From Gammaproteobacteria bacterium UBA6173 (GTDB lineage: Bacteria > Pseudomonadota > Gammaproteobacteria > Pseudomonadales > Pseudohongiellaceae), in assembly GCA_002422225.1 (NCBI GenBank), contig DITX01000195.1, positions 11,946-23,141 of the forward strand: 11,196 nucleotides of DNA, in the 5' to 3' direction. Each line of letters starts with the position of its first letter. Position 1 is the stretch's first letter. A program made the position numbers and the translations under genes. The notes under the pieces were generated by a model. The model did no database searches. It saw nothing but the letters and a program-made list of their open reading frames with translations, and was not told the origin of the DNA. Below, one piece after another: positions 1-5,710 of the stretch.

Positions 1-34
1 CAGTAAGTTAAGGTGGTTTTGGTGGGTGGTGAGC

Positions 35-63
35 TTGAAAAAAGTCGCTAAATTAACTACCAT
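35..63 (+). promoter_or_regulatory. candidate sigma70 promoter for the pet operon
   Basis: TTGAAA at 35-40 matches the -35 consensus at 5 of 6 positions. A 17-base spacer leads to TACCAT at 58-63, which matches the -10 consensus at 4 of 6. Transcription would start near 70 and give a leader of about 145 bases. The motif match is only moderate. In related bacteria these genes may be read through from rplM-rpsI, so this may not be the only or main promoter. Confidence 0.3.
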
Positions 64-66
64 TCC

Positions 67-123
67 GCGCGTTTGCCGGTTTGCGTAATTCGGCCAATCG
101 TTAGCGGCTATCCTCAAACGCGC
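67..123 (+). repeat. perfect 9-bp inverted repeat in the petA leader
   Basis: GCGCGTTTG at 67-75 is exactly complementary to CAAACGCGC at 115-123, with 39 bases between. Shorter complementary segments lie inside the loop, for example CCG 76-78 with CGG 91-93. It could form a stem-loop in a long petA leader transcript or terminate upstream transcription, but no U-tract follows the second arm. Confidence 0.35.
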
Positions 124-202
124 AGCTATGCAGCACTAGTAGATTTCGCACGCCAGCTCCAAGGCTTGTGTGCACATTTCTTTTTGACAGACGACAATGC
201 TC

Positions 203-207
203 AGGAG
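203..207 (+). promoter_or_regulatory. ribosome binding site that sets the petA start
   Basis: AGGAG lies 8 bases before GTG at 216. This is the best Shine-Dalgarno match upstream of the gene. It decides for the GTG start at 216 over the in-frame GTG at 168. Confidence 0.75.
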
Positions 208-215
208 ATTACACG

Positions 216-815
216 GTGAGTGAAGACGGTACTGATTCTGGCCGCAGACGGTTTTTATTGGGGTCAACCTCGGTAGTTGGGGTAGCCGGTGTCGTAGGGG
301 CTGTTGTCCCCTTCGTCGGTTCCTGGAACCCAAGTGCTAAAGCGCGTGCAGCAGGCGCAGCAGTTCGGGTTGATATCAGCCGCATCGAAGAAGGTGCGAT
401 ACTCGGACCTATTCCAGCTTGGCGGGGGCGTCCGATATTTGTTGTGCGTCGCACAGCAGAGATTCTGGAAGCGTTGCCGACCATTGACGGTGATTTGCAA
501 GATCCAGCGTCTGCTCAGCCAGAGCAGCCGGAGTATGCCACCAATTCCTATCGCTCTCGTCAGCCTGAAATTCTGGTGCTGGTGGGGCTTTGTCCGCATC
601 TGTTCTGTTCTCCGACCCCGCGCCTTGCGATTCGCGCGGAGCCGTTTGAGGAAAACTGGAAAGGTGGCTTTTTCTGTCCTTGCCACGGTTCCAAGTTTGA
701 CCTGGCTGGCCGCGTATACAACGGCTCACCGGCATCACGAAACATGGAAGTCCCTCCATACTACTATGAGACAGACAATATCCTTGTAATTGGTGAAGAC
801 GGGGTAGGCGCATAA
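216..815 (+). CDS. petA: ubiquinol-cytochrome c reductase, Rieske iron-sulfur subunit
   Basis: This is the Rieske [2Fe-2S] subunit of the cytochrome bc1 complex. It takes an electron from ubiquinol at the Qo site of cytochrome b and passes it to cytochrome c1 on the periplasmic face of the inner membrane. The protein has 199 residues, the usual gammaproteobacterial length. A twin-arginine motif (G-R-R-R-F-L, residues 9-14) precedes a hydrophobic segment at about 15-37, the uncleaved Tat signal-anchor typical of the family. Cluster box I is at 126-131, with ligands C126 and H128. Box II is CPCHGSK at 154-160, with ligands C154 and H157. C131 and C156 would form the conserved disulfide. Box I reads C-P-H-L-F-C instead of the near-universal C-T-H-L-G-C. 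The GTG start is chosen for its AGGAG site. The stop overlaps the next gene by one base (TAATG), implying translational coupling. Confidence 0.97.
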   Translation: MSEDGTDSGRRRFLLGSTSVVGVAGVVGAVVPFVGSWNPSAKARAAGAAVRVDISRIEEGAILGPIPAWRGRPIFVVRRTAEILEALPTIDGDLQDPASAQPEQPEYATNSYRSRQPEILVLVGLCPHLFCSPTPRLAIRAEPFEENWKGGFFCPCHGSKFDLAGRVYNGSPASRNMEVPPYYYETDNILVIGEDGVGA

Positions 816-2830
816 TGAGTGATACAAAGAAACAAGGTTTTATCGTGTCCTCACTCGTAGGCTTGAGAGATTGGACGAATGACCGCTTGCCCATCGTAAA
901 TGCGTGGGAAAAGCACATGAGCAAGTACTACGCACCCAAGAACTTCAACTTCTGGTATTTCTTTGGTGTTTTGTCATTGGTAGTTCTGGTTATCCAACTG
1001 GTATCCGGCATTTTCCTGACCATGCACTACACAAACAGTGCAGAAGCAGCCTTCGCATCGGTCGAATACATCATGCGTGATGTTGAATTTGGATGGCTGA
1101 TACGCTACATCCATTCTACTGGTGCCTCTGCTTTCTTTGTGGTTGTGTACTTGCACATGTTCCGTGGCCTGATGTATGGCTCTTATAAAAAGCCGCGTGA
1201 ATTGATCTGGGTATTTGGCATGGCCATCTATCTGGTACTGATGATGGAAGGTTTCATGGGCTACGTACTGCCCTGGGGCCAGATGTCATACTGGGGTGCA
1301 AACGTTATTGTATCCTTGGTTGGTGCAATTCCAGTGATTGGTGAAGACCTGCTGGTTTGGGTGCGTGGAGACTTCCTGATCTCAGGAGCCACGTTGAACC
1401 GTTTCTTTGCCCTGCACGTTGTTGCTCTGCCGATCATTCTGATTGCGCTGGTTGTACTGCACCTGTTGGCATTGCACGAAGTGGGTTCTAACAACCCTGA
1501 TGGTATCGAAACCAAAAAGAACAAGGATGCAAATGGCATTCCGGTCGACGGCATTCCGTTCCATCCGTTCTACACTGTTCACGATCTTGTAGGCGTCACT
1601 GTCTTCTTCTTTGTGTTCTGCTTCATCATTTTCTTTATGCCTGAAATGGGTGGATATTTCCTCGAGCCGCCGAATTTCCAGGAAGCGAATGCGCTGGTAA
1701 CACCGGCTCACGTGCCGCCAGTCTGGTATTTCACACCGTTCTACTCGATGCTGCGCGCCGTAACAGTGCCCTTATTTGGTATTGATGCCAAGTTCTGGGG
1801 GCTGATTGTCATGTTTGGTGCGATCGCCATTTTGTTTGTGGTGCCGTGGCTTGACCGTAGTCCTGTTAAATCCATTCGCTATAAAGGCTGGTACAGCCGT
1901 GTTGCGCTGCTGATCTTTACTGCCAGCTTCCTGATTCTGGGTTACCTAGGTACCTTGTCTGTCAGCCCGGGACGCACGGTGCTGGCTCAGATTACTACCG
2001 TACTGTACTTCTTGTTCTTCTTCATGATGCCTTGGTACACGAAGAAAGAGCAGACTTTCCCGGAACCTTCTCGTGTGACTGGCCGCTGGATTACCAACAA
2101 GCAATTTGTGCTGACACTGGCATTGCTGGCTGCACTGGTACTGCTGCCTCTTAAAGCGGTTGGTGCTGAAGTCACTGTAGATCTCGATCACGTCGAGATG
2201 GACGTTAGAGATCAGGCGTCCATGCAGCGTGGTTTGAATACCTATATGAACTACTGCCATTCTTGTCACTCGCTGCAGTACGCCCGTTATGAGCGCACTG
2301 CTAATGATCTGGGCATTCCGACAGATCTGATGATGAATAATCTGGTGTTTGGTGAGGCTGCCATTGGTGATTTGATGGATAACACCATGCGCCCTGAGCA
2401 TGGTAACGCGTGGTTTGGTGTTACTCCGCCAGACCTGACGCTGATTGCCCGCGTGCGTAGCCCTGAATGGCTGTATACCTATCTGCGTTCATTCTATGAG
2501 GATGGTACTCGTGTCTGGGGTGTAAATAATTCAATATTTCCCAATGTGGGTATGCCTAATGTGTTGTATGAGCTGCAGGGTGACGTGATCTGCAGCAACA
2601 ATGCGTCAGCGCCTGAAGATTGTGAACTGACACATGTTGATGGGACGGGTCAGCTGTCTCCAGAAGAATTCGACGCCGTGATTTATGATCTGGTGAATTT
2701 CCTCTACTACGTTGGAGAGCCAATACGTCTCAAGCGTCAGGAGATTGGTGTATATGTGCTCGGTTTTCTCGCGATACTGTTTGTTTTGGTAACGCTGCTG
2801 AATCGTGAATACTGGAGACGTATCCACTGA
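815..2830 (+). CDS. petBC: fused cytochrome b-cytochrome c1 of the bc1 complex
   Basis: One 671-residue frame holds two bc1 subunits that are separate genes in most Gammaproteobacteria. Residues 1 to about 410 are cytochrome b, with eight expected membrane helices. Likely heme b ligands are H100 and H114 in helix B, and H201 and H216 in helix D. The Qo-site motif is P-V-W-Y at 302-305. Residues 411-430 form a short polar linker. Residues 431-451 (hydrophobic, ending AVGA) look like the cytochrome c1 signal peptide, now internal. Cytochrome c1 follows: heme-binding C-H-S-C-H at 481-485, the M-R-P-E-H-G-N-A-W-F-G region at 525-535, a candidate axial ligand M580 (VGMPN), a possible disulfide pair C593/C603, and a C-terminal membrane anchor at about 644-662. 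The Bradyrhizobium fbcH product is a known fusion of the same two subunits that is cleaved after export. I infer the same here, after about residue 451. No internal start codon with a ribosome binding site was found near the junction. Confidence 0.97.
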   Translation: MSDTKKQGFIVSSLVGLRDWTNDRLPIVNAWEKHMSKYYAPKNFNFWYFFGVLSLVVLVIQLVSGIFLTMHYTNSAEAAFASVEYIMRDVEFGWLIRYIHSTGASAFFVVVYLHMFRGLMYGSYKKPRELIWVFGMAIYLVLMMEGFMGYVLPWGQMSYWGANVIVSLVGAIPVIGEDLLVWVRGDFLISGATLNRFFALHVVALPIILIALVVLHLLALHEVGSNNPDGIETKKNKDANGIPVDGIPFHPFYTVHDLVGVTVFFFVFCFIIFFMPEMGGYFLEPPNFQEANALVTPAHVPPVWYFTPFYSMLRAVTVPLFGIDAKFWGLIVMFGAIAILFVVPWLDRSPVKSIRYKGWYSRVALLIFTASFLILGYLGTLSVSPGRTVLAQITTVLYFLFFFMMPWYTKKEQTFPEPSRVTGRWITNKQFVLTLALLAALVLLPLKAVGAEVTVDLDHVEMDVRDQASMQRGLNTYMNYCHSCHSLQYARYERTANDLGIPTDLMMNNLVFGEAAIGDLMDNTMRPEHGNAWFGVTPPDLTLIARVRSPEWLYTYLRSFYEDGTRVWGVNNSIFPNVGMPNVLYELQGDVICSNNASAPEDCELTHVDGTGQLSPEEFDAVIYDLVNFLYYVGEPIRLKRQEIGVYVLGFLAILFVLVTLLNREYWRRIH

Positions 2831-2882
2831 TACGCTCTTCACCAGTCAACTCTGACTGAGAAGATTTATTGAGGACAGCAGT
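2831..2882 (+). other. petBC-sspA intergenic segment with small hairpin
   Basis: CAGTCA (2843-2848) and TGACTG (2853-2858) are perfectly complementary around a 4-base ACTC loop. No U-run follows, so it is not a standard intrinsic terminator. It could be an mRNA processing or stability element between the bc1 and ssp cistrons. The sspA ribosome binding site GAGGA (2871-2875) lies 7 bases before its ATG. I see no convincing promoter for sspA alone. Confidence 0.35.
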
Positions 2883-3515
2883 ATGGGTGTAGTTGCTAAA
2901 CGCTCTTCCATGATCTTTTACTCCGATGGCCGTAGCCAATACAGCCATCGGGTAAGAATTGTGCTGGCAGAAAAAGGGGTTACTGTCGAAACAGTTAATG
3001 TTGACCCTGCACACACGCCCGAGGATCTGGCTTCCTTAAATCCGTATAACAGCCTGCCAACCTTAGTTGATCGTGATCTTGTGCTGTACGAAGCCAATAT
3101 CATGATGGAATATCTTGATGAACGATTTCCACACCCGCCCTTGTTTCCGGTTTATCCGGTAGCGAGGGCGCAAAGTCGTTTGTGGATGTACCGCATTCAA
3201 CGAGACTGGTGCTCGGTGGTTGATGATCTGAGTGCAGGTAAAGGCACTGCGGGCCAACAAGACAAAATGCGTCGGGAATTGCGCGAGAGTTTGGTATCAA
3301 TCGCGCCCATTTTTGCTGAAAAACCCTATTTTATGAGCGACGAGTTTAGTGTGGTTGACTGTTGTGTCACTGCCATACTGTGGCGATTACCTTCATTGGG
3401 TATTGATCTTGGTAATCATAAGTCTGTTCAGCCTCTTCTTGAATATCGGGCTCGATTGTTCGCGCGTGATTCTGTGCGAATAAGTCTGTCAGATCAGGAA
3501 AAGGAAATGGTATAG
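2883..3515 (+). CDS. sspA: stringent starvation protein A (RNA polymerase-associated)
   Basis: SspA binds the sigma70 RNA polymerase holoenzyme and changes promoter use in stationary phase, starvation and acid stress. The 210-residue product has the glutathione S-transferase fold: an N-terminal thioredoxin-like domain (about 10-88) and a C-terminal helical domain (about 95-205). Recognisable family stretches are YSHRVRIVLAEKG (20-32), LVDRDLVLYE (61-70), MEYLDERFPHPPLFPVYPVAR (75-95) and the C-terminal D-S-x-R-x-S-L region. The conserved surface P-H-P that matters for E. coli SspA function is present at 83-85. SspA proteins do not work as glutathione transferases, so a detoxification call would be wrong. 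Placement between the bc1 genes and sspB is standard for the class. A good ribosome binding site (GAGGA, 7-base spacing) supports the ATG at 2883. Confidence 0.96.
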   Translation: MGVVAKRSSMIFYSDGRSQYSHRVRIVLAEKGVTVETVNVDPAHTPEDLASLNPYNSLPTLVDRDLVLYEANIMMEYLDERFPHPPLFPVYPVARAQSRLWMYRIQRDWCSVVDDLSAGKGTAGQQDKMRRELRESLVSIAPIFAEKPYFMSDEFSVVDCCVTAILWRLPSLGIDLGNHKSVQPLLEYRARLFARDSVRISLSDQEKEMV

Positions 3516-3525
3516 GCCTTTGCCG

Positions 3526-3954
3526 ATGAGCATGAACTCAAGTCGGCCATTTCTGCTTCGTGCCTTGTACGAGTGGATTTTGGAGAATAACTGCACGCCC
3601 TACATCGTGGTCAATGCCTACGCTCAGGACGTGCAGGTTCCGCAGGATTACGTTAAAGACGGCCAGATTATACTGAACATATCGCCCGTTGCCGTGCATG
3701 CGCTGCATATGGGTAATGAGGCCGTAGAATTTAATGGTCGTTTTGCTGGCATACCAACACCTGTTTATGTGCCAGTTTCTGCGGTGATGGGTATTTATGC
3801 ACGTGAAAATGGACAGGGCATGGTCTTTGATACAGAGAAACCAAGTCCTGTTCCTCCGGTTCCGCCTAAACCCCCGGCTTCATTGAGCGCGGTTAAAACC
3901 TCGGAGTCTGATAAGAAAACTCGCGGAAGAGCGTCACTGCGTGTGGTCAAGTAA
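3526..3954 (+). CDS. sspB: ClpXP specificity adaptor SspB
   Basis: SspB tethers ssrA-tagged proteins, released from stalled ribosomes, and some other substrates to the ClpXP protease. With the ATG at 3526 the product has 142 residues. The N-terminal domain (about 1-102) binds the tag and shows RPFLLRALYEW (7-17), VQVP at 36-39, DGQIILNI (45-52) and FNGRFAGIP (69-77). A flexible linker rich in Pro, Ser and Lys (about 103-134) follows. The C-terminal ClpX-binding tail is L-R-V-V-K (138-142), as in E. coli. The linker is shorter than in E. coli SspB, which has about 165 residues. The start is uncertain: a TTG at 3520 and an ATG at 3532 are also in frame. AGG at 3514-3516, overlapping the sspA stop, is the only weak Shine-Dalgarno, suggesting coupled translation. 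Confidence 0.95.
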   Translation: MSMNSSRPFLLRALYEWILENNCTPYIVVNAYAQDVQVPQDYVKDGQIILNISPVAVHALHMGNEAVEFNGRFAGIPTPVYVPVSAVMGIYARENGQGMVFDTEKPSPVPPVPPKPPASLSAVKTSESDKKTRGRASLRVVK

Positions 3955-3975
3955 GCGACGCACTGAGTGCGCCGC
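3955..3975. terminator. hairpin between convergent sspB and dolP
   Basis: CGCAC (3959-3963) pairs with GTGCG (3967-3971) around a TGA loop. Three further pairs, GCG 3955-3957 with CGC 3973-3975, extend it across one mismatch. It begins right after the sspB stop and lies 10 bases beyond the end of dolP, where a bidirectional terminator would be expected. Neither strand has a clear T-run after it, so termination is only suggested. A 10-bp palindrome, CTGATATCAG, at 3979-3988 overlaps the dolP stop. Confidence 0.4.
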
Positions 3976-3984
3976 TTGCTGATA

Positions 3985-4557
3985 TCAGATAAATTCGAAA
4001 ACGTTTACAACGCGCAGAACGCCGCCAACACTGCGTGCGAGATTACTTGCGCGTTCGCCTTCAGCGCGGTCAACGATTCCCATTAAATAGACGGTACCGT
4101 TGTTTGCGATAACTCGCATGCGATTTGAGTTGATTTGATCGTTTGCAGCCAATTGAGTGCGCACTTTGGTCGCCAACCAGGTGTCGTTACTTCTCGATAG
4201 CAGACTGCGCGGGCCGGATATCTCTAACTCGTTGTGAACACGACGGACATGGATACTTGCTTCGGAGGCGATCTGTGTAGCTTCTTGTTTAAGAGCTTCT
4301 GACTGCACCTGACCAACGAGCAATACAACGCCATTATGGCTGACGACGTCAAAACTTGCGTCCCGGAACTGGCGCTGCTGTGAGCGCATATTTACTGTAA
4401 CTTTGGTCTCGATGGACTCATCTTCTACAACGGTGCCTGCTGTACGTATGTACCTATCTTCCTGTAAGCCTTGGTCCCCGGTAGTTTCGGTCAAAATGGT
4501 GGTGCACGCAGAGCTTCCCAGCAACAGGCTGATTAACACAAATCTTTTAATACTCAT
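3985..4557 (-). CDS. dolP: dual-BON-domain outer-membrane lipoprotein DolP
   Basis: DolP (formerly YraP) is a lipoprotein that supports outer-membrane integrity and, in E. coli, binds anionic phospholipid and gathers at division sites. The product has 190 residues. A hydrophobic signal ends at lipobox L-G-S-S-A-C, with acylated C18; residue -3 is Ser rather than the usual aliphatic. Two BON domains follow, at about 46-114 (GVVLLVGQV at 76-84) and about 125-190 (GTVYLMGIV at 154-162). The N-D-T-W segment gives W127; in E. coli DolP the tryptophan at the equivalent place contacts membrane. The residue after Cys is Thr, not Asp, consistent with sorting to the outer membrane. The start overlaps the diaA stop by four bases (ATGA), and GGAGAGG lies just upstream of the ATG, so it is translationally coupled as the last gene of the lpoA operon. 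Confidence 0.94.
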   Translation of the reverse strand: MSIKRFVLISLLLGSSACTTILTETTGDQGLQEDRYIRTAGTVVEDESIETKVTVNMRSQQRQFRDASFDVVSHNGVVLLVGQVQSEALKQEATQIASEASIHVRRVHNELEISGPRSLLSRSNDTWLATKVRTQLAANDQINSNRMRVIANNGTVYLMGIVDRAEGERASNLARSVGGVLRVVNVFEFI

Positions 4558-5147
4558 ATTTCCTCTCCAAAAATTTGTACATCTATCAAGTCACACAGGC
4601 AGTGCAGAACAGTTAATTGTATTTCCTGGCTCCGGTATCCCGCCCGCGCGGGCACTCGCAATTCAATATCGCCAGATTGTAACATCTCCGTCACGTTTCC
4701 ACTGTCTTCGCAACTGATGACTATGACGGGCATCTCTCTATCATAAGCAGCGCTGACTGCTTCGCGAAGATTCGCGCTGTTGCGACCCGATGTCAGCACT
4801 AACAATATGTCGGTATGCTGGCCCAGAGCTCGTATTTGTTGTGCATAAATCGAGCGATATTGAAGATCTGCCGCAATTGCCGTCATGGCCACTGAGTCAG
4901 CTGACAAGGCAATTGCCGGCAATGCTGGGCGTTCTCGCTCAAAGCGATTCAGCAATAAAGCACTAAAATACGACGCAAGCGCAGCTGAGCCCCCGTTACC
5001 ACAGACGAGTATCTTGCCTCCTTGCAGTAAAGACTCGGCGATGCGCTCGGCAGCCATGCGGATCAAATCCACTTGAGTATCAAGACTGGTGCTCAATCCA
5101 AAGATACTTTGCTGAAAATGTGCTTGTATTCGTTGTTCGGGTGTCAT
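4554..5147 (-). CDS. diaA: DnaA initiator-associating protein DiaA (SIS domain)
   Basis: In E. coli, DiaA is a tetramer that binds DnaA and promotes ordered assembly on oriC for timely replication initiation. This 197-residue protein is a single SIS (sugar isomerase) domain with ILVCGNGGSAALA (46-58), RFERERPALPAIAL (68-81), LTSGRNSANL (118-127) and the C-terminal LCDLID (184-189). The family is homologous to the phosphoheptose isomerase GmhA, and databases often call it that. From memory of the E. coli GmhA sequence, catalytic Glu65 corresponds to Leu64 here, while its catalytic His seems kept (H182), so isomerase activity is unlikely. Position between yraN and dolP also favours DiaA. CAGG, 5 bases before the ATG, is a modest ribosome binding site. 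Confidence 0.9.
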   Translation of the reverse strand: MTPEQRIQAHFQQSIFGLSTSLDTQVDLIRMAAERIAESLLQGGKILVCGNGGSAALASYFSALLLNRFERERPALPAIALSADSVAMTAIAADLQYRSIYAQQIRALGQHTDILLVLTSGRNSANLREAVSAAYDREMPVIVISCEDSGNVTEMLQSGDIELRVPARAGYRSQEIQLTVLHCLCDLIDVQIFGEEI

Positions 5148-5249
5148 TTAAACCTGCCGGAGCCGGATAACGTGTGTCTGGAGTCGCATTCTACTGCAAA
5201 CCACCGTCAATGGGAGACCGACTGTTGCACCGCTTGCGTGCATACAAAT
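5148..5249 (-). other. yraN-diaA intergenic segment
   Basis: About 100 bases separate yraN from diaA, the longest gap inside this otherwise compact operon. Read on the minus strand it contains TTGACG (5205-5210) and TAGAAT (5188-5193), but only 11 bases separate them, too few for a sigma70 promoter. I see no clear terminator. A second promoter for diaA-dolP is possible but not shown. Confidence 0.3.
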
Positions 5250-5675
5250 TCAAGAATGTGTCTGGATAGCGTTTTTAATCCACTCGTACTGTAAGGTTCC
5301 CGCCGACTTGCATCGTGTGATACCTATAAGATCAATACGACAGGGTACTGTATCTGTCAAATTATGGTGTTTGAGATAGACTTGTGCTGTTCTTAGCAGT
5401 TTCTGTTGTTTTCTGGCATTGATGCTGATCACGGGACTGATGAAGTCACTTCTCAATCGATACCGCACTTCCACAAACACCAGAGTGCTGCCTTCTCTCA
5501 TAATCAGATCAATTTCGCCAAGACGACAATTATAGTTACTGCTGATGAGTTGTAAGCCAAATCTTTGCAGATAGGATGCCGCCAATTGTTCATAGGCGAC
5601 ACCGGTTTGGCGCCGCAGTGTAGGTGCCGTTGCCGATTGGTGTGTTTTTGTTGGTGAGTCGTTTGGCTGGGACAT
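5250..5675 (-). CDS. yraN: YraN family (UPF0102) nuclease-fold protein
   Basis: YraN proteins belong to the UPF0102 family, with a fold like Holliday-junction resolvases and restriction endonucleases; their cellular role is not settled. With the ATG at 5675 the product has 141 residues. After a polar, probably disordered N-terminus (about 1-20), the core shows G-x-x-Y-E-x-x-A (25-32), N-C-R-L-G-E-I-D-L-I (49-58), L-V-F-V-E-V-R-Y-R (65-73) and the C-terminal R-I-D-L-I-G-I (113-119) and W-I-K-N-A-I near the end. The D-(x)n-E-x-R/K arrangement matches the nuclease-fold metal site (D56, E69, R71). An ATG at 5693 adds six residues but lacks a ribosome binding site. The ATG at 5675 has GGAG six bases upstream and is preferred. 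It lies 35 bases downstream of lpoA in the same operon. Confidence 0.93.
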   Translation of the reverse strand: MSQPNDSPTKTHQSATAPTLRRQTGVAYEQLAASYLQRFGLQLISSNYNCRLGEIDLIMREGSTLVFVEVRYRLRSDFISPVISINARKQQKLLRTAQVYLKHHNLTDTVPCRIDLIGITRCKSAGTLQYEWIKNAIQTHS

Positions 5676-5710
5676 CCTTGTCTCCGCAATCATATAAAAA
5701 GGTAAGTAAT

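Larger units (their letters stand above)
1..215. other. non-coding leader upstream of petA
   Basis: I find no supportable gene here. By synteny with Pseudomonas (rplM-rpsI-petA) the end of rpsI should lie at or just beyond the left edge, but the usual C-terminus of ribosomal protein S9 (…QFSKR) cannot be read with confidence in any frame. The stretch holds a G-rich tract at 12-31 (three GGTGG-like units), a candidate sigma70 promoter at 35-63, a perfect 9-bp inverted repeat at 67-75 and 115-123, and the petA ribosome binding site at 203-207. A GTG codon at 168 is in frame with petA but has no ribosome binding site and would place extra residues before the twin-arginine signal. Confidence 0.6.

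Noticed and set aside
12..31. G-rich tract that could form a two-layer G-quadruplex
   Set aside because: Runs are only GG or GGG, which is weak; it may simply be a biased stretch, and no conservation evidence is available.
1..90. Tail of ribosomal protein S9 (rpsI) at the left edge
   Set aside because: Synteny predicts rpsI upstream, but no frame shows the conserved C-terminus; one open frame to base 89 is rich in Trp and Val and does not look like S9.
184..212. Perfect -35 consensus TTGACA (184-189) just before petA
   Set aside because: The -10 position 17 bases on reads GATTAC, a poor match, and lies between the ribosome binding site and the start codon, so the transcript would begin inside the gene.
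168..215. N-terminal extension of PetA from GTG 168
   Set aside because: It has no ribosome binding site and adds 16 non-conserved residues before the Tat signal; GTG 216 with AGGAG gives the standard family start.
2883..3515. Glutathione S-transferase
   Set aside because: The fold is shared, but sequence motifs (YSHRVRIVLAEKG, PHP) and the neighbour sspB identify SspA, which is not a transferase.
3979..3988. 10-bp palindrome CTGATATCAG at the dolP stop
   Set aside because: Short, overlaps coding sequence, and GATATCAG occurs elsewhere in the window by chance; no functional context.
4554..5147. Phosphoheptose isomerase GmhA
   Set aside because: The catalytic Glu position is Leu, and the gene lies in the yraN-diaA-dolP order, so DiaA fits better.
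5188..5210. Minus-strand TTGACG and TAGAAT as a diaA promoter
   Set aside because: The spacer is only 11 bases, too short for sigma70 recognition.
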